64,000 bases of DNA, from assembly GCA_037013495.1 (NCBI GenBank), contig CM072801.1, positions 71,099,816 through 71,163,815 on the forward strand. The letters run 5' to 3'. The translations under genes and the position numbers were made by a program. Under the pieces are notes generated by a model. It did no database searches. It saw only the letters and a program-made list of their open reading frames with translations, and was not told the origin of the DNA. The first letter of the stretch is position 1. Each line of letters opens with the position of its first letter. The stretch is from Hippophae tibetana (lineage: Eukaryota; Streptophyta; Magnoliopsida; Rosales; Elaeagnaceae). Positions 22,921-35,127 of this stretch are shown one piece after another.

Positions 22921-25900
22921 TTATTGATCACATAAATAAAGATCCCTTGGTCAGCACAATTATCACTTTTACATATCTATTGAATATAATCGAAAGTAAG
23001 TAAAATGGAAATTTGTGACAAAAACATAAACCCTCGATAAATGATGTAAACGATGGAATTTTGTTAGAGAAATCAGGTTCTCTAGCGTGGCCAAAACTAA
23101 TGGTGTGAATCAATACGAGCTTCGATGTGATATATTATAATAGTCGTTACGATACCTCGGTAAAGAGTTATGGTCGATTAAACTTGAAAATTCGATATAT
23201 CAAATGTTTTGTTATTTTTGAACAAGTGAACAGTAACCACTTTCGTTTTCTCTTTTCTTAAATTATTTAGGAAGAAGAGAGATTTTTTGATCACATAAAC
23301 AAATATCCCTTGGTCAGCACAATTATCACTTTTACATAACTATTGAATATATTCGAAAGTAAGTAAAATGGAAATTTGTGATAAAAACATAAACCCTCGA
23401 TAAGTGATGTAAACGATGGAATTTTGTTAGAGAAATCAGGTTCTCTAGCGTGGCCAAAACTAATCGTGTGAATCGAAACGAGCTTCGATGTGATATATTA
23501 TAATAGTCGTTATGATACCTCGGTAAAGAGTTATGGTTGATTAAACTTGAAAATTCGATATATCAAATGTTTTGTTATTTTTGAACATGTGAACAGTAAC
23601 CCCTTTCCTGTTCTCTTCTCTTAAATTTTTTGGAAGAATAGAGATTTATTGATCACATAAATAAAGATCCCTTGGTCAGCACAAATATCACTTTTACATA
23701 TCTATTGAATATAATCGAAAGTAAGTAAAATGGAAATTTGTGACAAAAACATAAACCGTCGATAAGTGATGTAAACGATGGAATTTTGTTACAGAAATCA
23801 GGTTCTCTAGCGTGGCCAAAATTAATCATGTGAATCGATACGAGCTTCGATGTGATATATTATAATTTTCGTTAAGATACTTCATTCTAGAGTTATGTTG
23901 ATTAAAGTTGAAAATTCGATATATCAAATGTTTTGTTATTTTTTATCAAGTTAACAGTAACCCCTTTCCCGTTCTCATCTCTTAAATTTTTTGGAAGAAT
24001 AGAGATTTATTGATCACATAAATAAAGATCCCTTGGTCAGCACAATTATCACTTTAACATATCTATTGAATATAATCGAAAGTAAGTAAAATGGAAATTT
24101 GTGACAAAAACATAAACCCTCGATAAGTGATGTAAACGATGGAATTTTGTTAGAGAAATCAGGTTCTCTAGCGTGGCCAAAACTAATCGTGTGAATCGAT
24201 ACGAGCTTTGATGTGATATATTATAATAGTCGTTACGATACCTCGGTAAAGAGTTATGGTCGATTAAACTTGAAAATTCGATATATCAAATGTTTTGTTA
24301 TTTTTGAACAAGTGAACAGTAACCACTTTCGTTTTCTCTTTTCTTAAATTATTTAGGAAGAATAGAGATTTTTTGATCACATAAACAAATATCCCTTGGT
24401 CAGCACAATTATCACTTTTACATATCTATTGAATATAATCGAAAGTAAGTAAAATGGAAATTTGTGATAAAAACATAAACCCTCGATAAGTGATGTAAAC
24501 GATGGAATTTTGTTGGAGAAATCAGGTTCTCTAGCGTGGCCAAAACTAATCGTGTGAATCGAAACGAGGTTCGATGTGATATATTATAATAGTCGTTACG
24601 ATACCTCGGTAAAGAGTTATGGTCGATTAAACTTGAAAATTCGATATATCAAATGTTTTGTTATTTTTGAACAAGTGAACAGTAACCCCTTTCCTGTTCT
24701 CTTCTCTTAAATTTTTTGGAAGAATAGAGATTTATTGATCACATAAATAAATATCCCTTGGTCAGCACAATTATCACTTTTACATATCTATTGAATATAA
24801 TCAAAAGTAAGTAAAATGGAAATTTGTGATAAAAACATAAACCCTCGATAAGTGATGTAAACGATGGAATTTGGTTACAGAAATCAGGTTCTCTAGCGTG
24901 GCCAAAATTAATCGTGTGATTCGATACGAGCTTCGATGTGATATATTATAATAGTCGTTAAGATACCTCGGTCTAGATATATTGTCTATTAAAGTTGAAA
25001 ATTCGATATATCAAATGTTTTGTTATTTTTGAACAAGTGAACAGTAACCCCTTTCCTGTTCTCTTCTCTTAAATTTTTTGGAAGAATAGAGATTTATTGA
25101 TCACATAAATAAAGATCCCTTGGACAGCACAAATAACTCTTTTACATATCTTTTGAATAAAATCGAAAGTAAGTAAAACGGAAATTTGTGATAAAAACAT
25201 AAAACCTCAATAAGTGATGTAAGGGATGGAATTTGGTTAAAGAAATCAGATTCTCTAGCGTGGCCAAGATTAATCAAGTGAATCGATACGACCTTCGATG
25301 TGATATATTATAATAGTCGTTAAGATACCTCGGTCTAGAGTTATTGTCGATTAAAGTTGATAATTCGATATATCAAATGTTTTGTTATTTTTTATCAAGT
25401 AAAAAGTAACCCCTTTCTTGTTCTCTTCTCTTAAATTTTTTGGAAGAATAGAGATTTATTGATCACATAAATAAAGATCCCTTGGTCAGCACAAATATCT
25501 CTATTACATATCTATTGAATAAAATCGAAAATAAGTAAAACGGAAATTTGTGACAAAAACATAAACCCTCGATAAATGATGTAAACGATGGAATTTGGTT
25601 ATAGAAATCAGGTTCTCTTGCGTGGCCAAAATTAATCGTGTGAATCGATACGAGCTTCAATGTTATATATTACAATAGTCGTTAAGATACCTCAGTCTAG
25701 AGTTATTTTCGATTAAAGTTGAAAATTTGATATATCAAATGTTTTGTTATTTTTTAACAAGTTAACAGTAACCCCTTTCCTCTTCTCTCCTCTTAAATTT
25801 ATTGGAAGAATAGAGAGTTATTGATCACATAAATAAAGATCCCTGGGTCAGCACAAATATTTCTTTTACATATCTATTGAATAAAATCGAAAGTAAGTAA

Positions 25901-28340
25901 AATGGAAATTTGTGATAAAAACATAAATCCTCGATAAGTGATGTAAACGATGGAATTTGGTTATAGAAATCAGGTTCTCTAGCGTGGCCAAAATTAATCG
26001 TGTGAATCGATACGAGCTTCGATGTGATATATTATAATAGTCGTCACGATACCTCGGTCAAGAGTTATGGTCTATTAAAATTGAAAATTCGATTTATCAA
26101 ATGTTTTGGTATTTTTGAACAAGTGAACAGTAACCCCTTTCCTATTCTCTTCTCTTAAATTTTTTTGGAATAATAGAGATTTATTGATCACATAAATAAA
26201 GATCCCTTGGTCAGCACAAATATCACTTTTACATATCTATTGAATATAATCGAAAGTAAGTAAAACGGAAATTTGTGACAAAAACATAAACCCTCGATAA
26301 GTGATGTAAACGATGGAATTTGGTTACAGAAATCAGGTTCTCTAGCGTGGCCAAAATTAATCGTGTGATTCGATACGAGCTTCGATGTGATATATTATAA
26401 TAGTCGTTAAGATACCTCGGTCTAGATATATTGTCTATTATAGTTGAAAATTCGATATATCAAATGTTTTATTATTTTTGAACAAGTGAACAGTAACCCC
26501 TTTCCTGTTCTCTTATCTTAAATTTTTTGGAAGAATAGAGATTTATTGATCACATAAATAAAGATCCCTTGGTCAGCACAAATAACTCTTTTACATATCT
26601 ATTGAATAAAAACGAAAGTAAGTAAAACGGAAATTTGTGACAAAAACATAAACCCTCAATAAGTGATGCAAGGGATGGAATTTGGTTACAGAAATTAGAT
26701 TCTCTAGCGTGGCCAAGATTAATCATGTGAATCGATACGAGCTTCGATGTGATATATTATAATAGTCGTTAAGATACCTCGGTCTAGATATATTGTCTAT
26801 TAAAGTTGAAAATTCGATATATCAAATGTGTTGTTATTTTTGAACAAGTGAACAGTAACCCCTTTCCTGTTCTCTTCTCTTAAATTTTTTGGAAGAATAG
26901 AGATTTATTGATCACATAAATAAAGATCCCTTGGTCAGCACAAATAACTATTTTGCATATCTATTGAATAAAATCGAAAGTAAGTAAAACGGAAATTTGT
27001 GACAAAAACATAAACCCTCAATAAGTGATGTAAGGGATGGAATTTGGTTACAGAAATCAAATTCTCTAGCGTGGCCAAGATTAATCATGTGAATCGATAC
27101 GAGCTTCGATGTGATATATTATAATAGTCGTTAAGATACATCGGTCTAGAGTTATTGTCGATTAAAGTTGAAAATTCGATATATCAAATGTTTAGTTATT
27201 TTTTAACAAGTTAAAAGTAACCCCTTTCTTGTTCTCTTCTCTTAAATTTTTTGGAAGAATAGAGATTTATTGATCACATAAATAAAGATCCCTTGGTCAG
27301 CACAAATATCTCTTTTACATATCTATTGAATAAAATCGAAAGTAAGTAAAACGGAAATTTGTGACAAAAACATAAACCCTCGATAAATGATGTAAACGAT
27401 GGAATTTAGTTATAGAAATCAGGTTCTCTTGCGTGGCCAAAATTAATCGTGTGAATCGATACGAGCTTCGATGTTATATATTATAATAGTCCTTAAGATA
27501 CCTCAGTCTAGAGTTATTTTCGATTAAAGTTGAAAATTCGATATATCAAATGTTTTGTTATTTTTTAACAAGTTAACAGTAACCCCTTTCCTCTTCTCTC
27601 CTCCTAAATTTATTGGAAGAATAGAGAGTTATTGATCAAATAAATAAAGATCCCTGGGTCAGCACAAATATTTCTTTTACATATCTATTGAATAAAATCG
27701 AAAGTAAGTAAAATGGAAATTTGTGATAAAAACATAAATCCTCGATAAGTGATGTAAACGATGGAATTTGGTTATAGAAATCAGGTTCTCTAGCGTGGCC
27801 AAAATTAATCGTGTGATTCGATACGAGCTTCAATGTGATATATTATAATAGTCGTTAAGATACCTCGGTCTAGATATATTATCTATTAAAGTTGAAAATT
27901 CGATATATCAAATGTTTTGTTATTTTTTAACAAGTTAAGAGTCACCCCTTTCCTGTTTTCTGCTCTTAAATTTTTTGGAAGAATAGAGATTTATTGATCA
28001 CATAAATAAAGATCCCTTGTTCAGCCCAAATATTTGTTTTACATATCTATTGAATAAAATGGAAAGTAAGTAAAACAGTAATTTGTGCCAAAAACATAAA
28101 CCCTCGATAATTGATGTAAACGATGGAATTTGGTTACAGAAATCAAGTTCTCTTGCGTGGCCAAAATTAATCGTGTGAATCGATACGAGCTTCGATGTTA
28201 TATATTATAATAGTCGTTAAGATACCTCAGTCTAGAGTTATTTTCGATTAAAGTTGAAAATTCGATATATCAAATGTTTTGTTATTTTTTAACAAGTTAA
28301 CAGTAACCCCTTTCCTCTTCTCTCCTCTTAAATTTATTGG
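22921..28340 (+). repeat. Block 5, copy 2 of the 7.6-kb duplication
   Basis: This is a collinear repeat of 15.32-20.73 kb. Differences seen include GGAAGAAGAGAG near 23270 (AGAATAGAG in copy 1), ATATCTTTTGAATAAAATCG near 25150, and CATATCTATTG (27.0 kb) versus CATATATATTG (19.3 kb). The order and type of every monomer I checked is the same. Confidence 0.91.
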
Positions 28341-29695
28341 AAGAATAGAGAGTTATTGATCACATAAATAAAGATCCATGGGTCAGCACAAATATTTCTT
28401 TTACATATCTATTGAATAAAATCGAAAGTAAGTAAAATGGAAATTTGTGATAAAAACATAAATCCTCGATAAGTGATGTAAACGATGGAATTTGGTTATA
28501 GAAATCAGGTTCTCTAGCGTGGCCAAAATTAATCGTGTGATTCGATATGAGCTTCGATGTGATATATTATAATAGTCGTTAAGATACCTCGGTCTAGATA
28601 TATTATCTATTAAAGTTGAAAATTCGATATATCAAATGTTTTGTTATTTTTTAACAAGTTAAGAGTAACCCCTTTCCTGTTTTCTGCTCTTAAATTTTTT
28701 GGAAGAATAGAGATTTATTGATCACATAAATAAAGATCCCTTGTTCAGCCCATATATTTGTTTTACATATCTATTGAATAAAATGGAAAGTAAGTAAAAC
28801 AGTAATTTGTGCCAAAAACATAAACCCTCGATAAGTGATGTAAACCATGGAATTTGGTTACAGAAATCAAGTTCTCTTGCATGGCCAAAATTAATCGTGT
28901 GAATCGATACGAGCTTCGATGTTATATATTATAATAGTCGTTAAGATACCTCAGTCTAGAGTTATTTTCGATTAAATTTGAAAATTCGATATATCAAATG
29001 TTTTGTTATGTTTTAACAAGTTAAGAGTAAGCCCTTTCCTCTTCTCTCCTCTTAAATTTATTTGAAGAATAGAGAGTTATTGATCACATAAATAAAGATC
29101 CCTGGGTCAGCACAAATATTTCTTTTACATATCTATTGAATAAAATCGAAAGTAAGTAAAATGGAAATTTGTGATAAAAACATAAATCCTCGATAAGTGA
29201 TGTAAACGATGGAATTTGGTTATAGAAATCAGGTTCTCTAGCGTGGCCAAAATTAATCGTGTGAATCGATACGAGCTTCGATGTGATATATTATAATAGT
29301 CGTTACGATACCTCGGTCAAGAGTTATGGTCGATTAAAATTGAAAATTCGATTTATCAAATGTTTTGGTATTTTTGAACAAGTGAACAGTAACCCCTTTC
29401 CTATTCTCTTCTCTTAAATTTTTTTGGAATAATAGAGATTTATTGATCACATAAATAAAGATCCATTGGTCAGCACAAATATCACTTTTACATATCTATT
29501 GAATATAATCGAAAGTAAGTAAAACGGAAATTTGTGACAAAAACATAAACCCTCGATAAGTGATGTAAACGATGGAATTTGGTTACAGAAATCAGGTTCT
29601 CTAGCGTGGCCAAAATTAATCGTGTGATTCGATACGAGCTTCGATGTGATATATTATAATAGTCGTTAAGATACCTTGGTCTAGATATATTGTCT
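24988..29695 (+). repeat. Block 6, copy 1: 13-monomer unit (4708 bp)
   Basis: The series begins with the type-B unit carrying GGACAGCAC (24988) and type F (25350). It runs through G, H, B variants, G/D alternation, G' and H to a B unit ending at 29695. It is followed directly by the same series, starting at 29696 with GGACAGCAC and at 30058 with type F. It overlaps the right part of block 5 copy 2, so the duplications are nested. Confidence 0.88.
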
Positions 29696-32600
29696 ATTAA
29701 AGTTGAAAATTCGATATATCAAATGTTTTGTTATTTTTGAACAAGTGAACAGTAACCCCTTTCCTGTTCTCTTCTCTTAAATTTTTTGGAAGAATAGAGA
29801 TTTATTGATCACATAAATAAAGATCCCTTGGACAGCACAAATAACTCTTTTACATATCTATTGAATAAAATCGAAAGTAAGTAAAACGGAAATTTGTGAC
29901 AAAAACATAAAACCTCAATAAGTGATGTAAGGGATGGAATTTGGTTACAGAAATCAGATTCTCTAGCGTGGCCAAGATTAATCAAGTGAATCGATACGAC
30001 CTTCGATGTGATATATTATAATAGTCGTTAAGATACCTCGGTCTAGAGTTATTGTCGATTAAAGTTGAAAATTCGATATATCAAATCTTTTGTTATTTTT
30101 TATCAAGTAAAAAGTAACCCCTTTCTTGTTCTCTTCTCTTAAATTTTTTGGAAGAATAGAGATTTATTGATCACATAAATAAAGATCCCTTGGTCAGCAC
30201 AAATATCTCTATTACATATCTATTGAATAAAATCGAAAATAAGTAAAACGGAAATTTGTGACAAAAACATAAACCCTCGATAAATGATGTAAACGATGGA
30301 ATTTGGTTATAGAAATCAGGTTCTCTTGCGTGGCCAAAATTAATCGTGTGAATCGATACGAGCTTCGATGTTATATATTACAATAGTCGTTAAGATACCT
30401 CAGTCTAGAGTTATTTTCGATTAAAGTTGAAAATTTGATATATCAAATGTTTTGTTATTTTTTAACAAGTTAACAGTAACCCCTTTCCTCTTCTCTCCTC
30501 TTAAATTTATTGGAAGAATAGAGAGTTATTGATCACATAAATAAAGATCCCTGGGTCAGCACAAATATTTCTTTTACATATCTATTGAATAAAATCGAAA
30601 GTAAGTAAAATGGAAATTTGTGATAAAAACATAAATCCTCGATAAGTGATGTAAACGATGGAATTTGGTTATAGAAATCAGGTTCTCTAGCGTGGCCAAA
30701 ATTAATCGTGTGAATCGATACGAGCTTCGATGTGATATATTATAATAGTCGTCACGATACCTCGGTCAAGAGTTATGGTCTATTAAAATTGAAAATTCGA
30801 TTTATCAAATGTTTTGGTATTTTTGAACAAGTGAACAGTAACCCTTTTCCTATTCTCTCCTCTTAAATTTTTTTGGAATAATAGAGATTTATTGATCACA
30901 TAAATAAAGATCCCTTGGTCAGCACAAATATCACTTTTACATATCTATTGAATATAATCGAAAGTAAGTAAAACGGAAATTTGTGACAAAAACATAAACC
31001 CTCGATAAGTGATGTAAACGATGGAATTTGGTTACAGAAATCAGGTTCTCTAGCGTGGCCAAAATTAATCGTGTGATTCGATACGAGCTTCGATGTGATA
31101 TATTATAATAGTCGTCACGATACCTCGGTCTAGATATATTGTCTATTAAAATTGAAAATTCGATTTATCAAATGTTTTGGTATTTTTGAACAAGTGAACA
31201 GTAACCCCTTTCCTGTTCTCTTCTCTTAAATTTTTTGGAAGAATAGAGATTTATTGATCACATAAATAAAGATCCCTTGGTCAGCACAAATATCACTTTT
31301 ACATATCTATTGAATATAATCGAAAGTAAGTAAAACGGAAATTTGTGACAAAAACATAAACCCTCAATAAGTGATGCAAGGGATGGAATTTGGTTACAGA
31401 AATTAGATTCTCTAGCGTGGCCAAAATTAATCATGTGATTCGATACGAGCTTCGATGTGATATATTATAATAGTCGTTAAGATACCTCGGTCTAGATATA
31501 TTGTCTATTAAAGTTGAAAATTCGATATATCAAATGTGTTGTTATTTTTGAACAAGTGAACAGTAACCCCTTTCCTGTTCTCTTCTCTTAAATTTTTTGG
31601 AAGAATAGAGATTTATTGATCACATAAATAAAGATCCCTTGGTCAGCACAAATAACTATTTTGCATATCTATTGAATAAAATCGAAAGTAAGTAAAACGG
31701 AAATTTGTGACAAAAACATAAACCCTCAATAAGTGATGCAAGGGATGGAATTTGGTTACAGAAATCAAATTCTCTAGCGTGGCCAAGATTAATCATGTGA
31801 ATCGATACGAGCTTCGATGTGATATATTATAATAGTCGTTAAGATACCTCGGTCTAGATATATTGTCTATTAAAGTTGAAAATTCGATATATCAAATGTG
31901 TTGTTATTTTTGAACAAGTGAACAGTAACCCCTTTCCTGTTCTCTTCTCTTAAATTTTTTGGAAGAATAGAGATTTATTGATCACATAAATAAAGATCCC
32001 TTGGTCAGCACAAATAACTATTTTGCATATATATTGAATAAAATCGAAAGTAAGTAAAACGGAAATTTGTGACAAAAACATAAACCCTCAATAAGTGATG
32101 TAAGGGATGGAATTTGGTTACAGAAATCAAATTCTCTAGCGTGGCCAAGATTAATCATGTGAATCGATACGAGCTTCGATGTGATATATTATAATAGTCG
32201 TTAAGATACATCGGTCTAGAGTTATTGTCGATTAAAGTTGAAAATTCGATATATCAAATGTTTAGTTATTTTTTAACAAGTTAAAAGTAACCCCTTTCTT
32301 GTTCTTTTCTCTTAAATTTTTTGGAAGAATAGAGATTTATTGATCACATAAATAAAGATCCCTTGGTCAGCACAAATATCTCTTTTACATATCTATTGAA
32401 TAAAATCGAAAGTAAGTAAAACGGAAATTTGTGACAAAAACATAAACCCTCGATAAATGATGTAAACGATGGAATTTAGTTATAGAAATCAGGTTCTCTT
32501 GCGTGGCCAAAATTAATCATGTGAATCGATACGAGCTTCGATGTTATATATTATAATAGTCCTTAAGATACCTCAGTCTAGAGTTATTTTCGATTAAAGT

Positions 32601-34765
32601 TGAAAATTCGATATATCAAATGTTTTGTTATTTTTTAACAAGTTAACAGTAACCCCTTTCCTCTTCTCTCCTCTTAAATTTATTGGAAGAATAGAGAGTT
32701 ATTGATCAAATAAATAAAGATCCCTGGGTCAGCACAAATATTTCTTTTACATATCTATTGAATAAAATCGAAAGTAAGTAAAATGGAAATTTGTGATAAA
32801 AACATAAATCCTCGATAAGTGATGTAAACGATGGAATTTGGTTATAGAAATCAGGTTCTCTAGCGTGGCCAAAATTAATCGTGTGATTCGATACGAGCTT
32901 CAATGTGATATATTATAATAGTCGTTAAGATACCTCGGTCTAAATATATTATCTATTAAAGTTGAAAATTCGATATATCAAATGTTTTGTTATTTTTTAA
33001 CAAGTTAAGAGTCACCCCTTTCCTGTTTTCTGCTCTTAAATTTTTTGGAAGAATAGAGATTTATTGATCACATAAATAAAGATCCCTTGTTCAGCCCAAA
33101 TATTTGTTTTACATATCTATTGAATAAAATGGAAAGTAAGTAAAACAGTAATTTGTGCCAAAAACATAAACCCTCGATAATTGATGTAAACGATGGAATT
33201 TGGTTACAGAAATCAAGTTCTCTTGCGTGGCCAAAATTAATCGTGTGAATCGATACGAGCTTCGATGTTATATATTATAATAGTCGTTAAGATACCTCAG
33301 TCTAGAGTTATTTTCGATTAAAGTTGAAAATTCGATATATCAAATGTTTTGTTATTTTTTAACAAGTTAACAGTAACCCCTTTCCTCTTCTCTCCTCTTA
33401 AATTTATTGGAAGAATAGAGAGTTATTGATCACATAAATAAAGATCCATGGGTCAGCACAAATATTTCTTTTACATATCTATTGAATAAAATCGAAAGTA
33501 AGTAAAATGGAAATTTGTGATAAAAACATAAATCCTCGATAAGTGATGTAAACGATGGAATTTGGTTATAGAAATCAGGTTCTCTAGCGTGGCCAAAATT
33601 AATCGTGTGATTCGATACGAGCTTCGATGTGATATATTATAATAGTCGTTAAGATACCTCGGTCTAGATATATTATCTATTAAAGTTGAAAATTCGATAT
33701 ATCAAATGTTTTGTTATTTTTTAACAAGTTAAGAGTAACCCCTTTCCTGTTTTCTGCTCTTAAATTTTTTGGAAGAATAGAGATTTATTGATCACATAAA
33801 TAAAGATCCCTTGTTCAGCCCATATATTTGTTTTACATATCTATTGAATAAAATGGAAAGTAAGTAAAACAGTAATTTGTGCCAAAAACATAAACCCTCG
33901 ATAAGTGATGTAAACCATGGAATTTGGTTACGGAAATCAAGTTCTCTTGCGTGGCCAAAATTAATCGTGTGAATCGATACGAGCTTCGATGTTATATATT
34001 ATAATAGTCGTTAAGATACCTCAGTCTAGAGTTATTTTCGATTAAATTTGAAAATTCGATATATCAAATGTTTTGTTATTTTTTAACAAGTTAAGAGTAA
34101 GCCGTTTCCTCCTCTCTCCTCTTAAATTTATTTGAAGAATAGAGAGTTATTGATCACATAAATAAAGATCCCTGGGTCAGCACAAATATTTCTTTTACAT
34201 ATCTATTGAATAAAATCGAAAGTAAGTAAAATGGAAATTTGTGATAAAAACATAAATCCTCGATAAGTGATGTAAACGATGGAATTTGGTTATAGAAATC
34301 AGGTTCTCTAGCGTGGCCAAAATTAATCGTGTGAATCGATACGAGCTTCGATGTGATATATTATAATAGTCGTTACGATACCTCGGTCAAGAGTTATGGT
34401 AGATTAAAATTGAAAATTCGATTTATCAAATGTTTTGGTATTTTTGAACAAGTGAACAGTAACCCCTTTCCTATTCTCTTCTCTTAAATTTTTTTGGAAT
34501 AATAGAGATTTATTGATCACATAAATAAAGATCCATTGGTCAGCACAAATATCACTTTTACATATCTATTGAATATAATCGAAAGTAAGTAAAACGGAAA
34601 TTTGTGACAAAAACATAAACCCTCGATAAGTGATGTAAACGATGGAATTTGGTTACAGAAATCAGGTTCTCTAGCGTGGCCAAAATTAATCGTGTGATTC
34701 GATACGAGCTTCGATGTGATATATTATAATAGTCGTTAAGATACCTCGGTCTAGATATATTGTCT
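29696..34765 (+). repeat. Block 6, copy 2: the same series with one added monomer (14 units, 5070 bp)
   Basis: Offsets to copy 1 are 4708 at the F unit (25350 to 30058) and 5070 at the GATCAAATAAAT unit (27636 to 32706), so one monomer was gained between them. The gain is best placed at 31507-31868/31869-32230, two adjacent near-identical B units. The preceding unit (31145-31506) is a mosaic of types H and B. Confidence 0.88.
31145..31506 (+). repeat. Mosaic monomer (H left end joined to B)
   Basis: The unit opens with type-H features (ATTAAAATTG, GATTTATC, TTTTGGTATTTTTG). It changes to type B (CCTGTTCTCTTCTC, GGAAGAATAG), then has a CACTTTTACATATC segment, then GATGCAAGGG with ATTAGATTC and AATCATGTGATTCG. 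The monomer before it ends with another hybrid, GTCACGATACCTCGGTCTAGATAT. Multiple switches inside one unit point to gene-conversion-like exchange. Confidence 0.85.
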
Positions 34766-35127
34766 ATTAAAGTTGAAAATTCGATATATCAAATGTTTTG
34801 TTATTTTTGAACAAGTGAACAGTAACCCCTTTCCTGTTCTCTTCTCTTAAATTTTTTGGAAGAATAGAGATTTATTGATCACATAAATAAAGATCCCTTG
34901 CTCAGCACAAATAACTCTTTTACATATCTATTGAATAAAATCGAAAGTAAGTAAAACGGAAATTTGTGACAAAAACATAAACCCTCAATAAGTGATGTAA
35001 GGGATGGAATTTGGTTACAGAAATCAGATTCTCTAGCGTGGCCAAGATTAATCATGTGAATCGACACGAGCTTCGATGTGATATATTATAATAGTCGTTA
35101 AGATACCTCGGTCTAGATATATTGTCT
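32593..35127 (+). repeat. Heptamer higher-order repeat, copy 1 (2535 bp)
   Basis: The order is G (GATCAAATAAAT), D, G (CCATGGG), D (CCCATATATTTG), G' (AGAGTAAGCC), H, B (CTTGCTCAGC). Copy-specific changes are TTACGGAAATC near 33929, AGCCGTTTCCTCC near 34101 and GGTAGATTAAAATTG near 34398. It starts after TTTTCG, whereas later copies start after TTGTCT. Confidence 0.93.
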
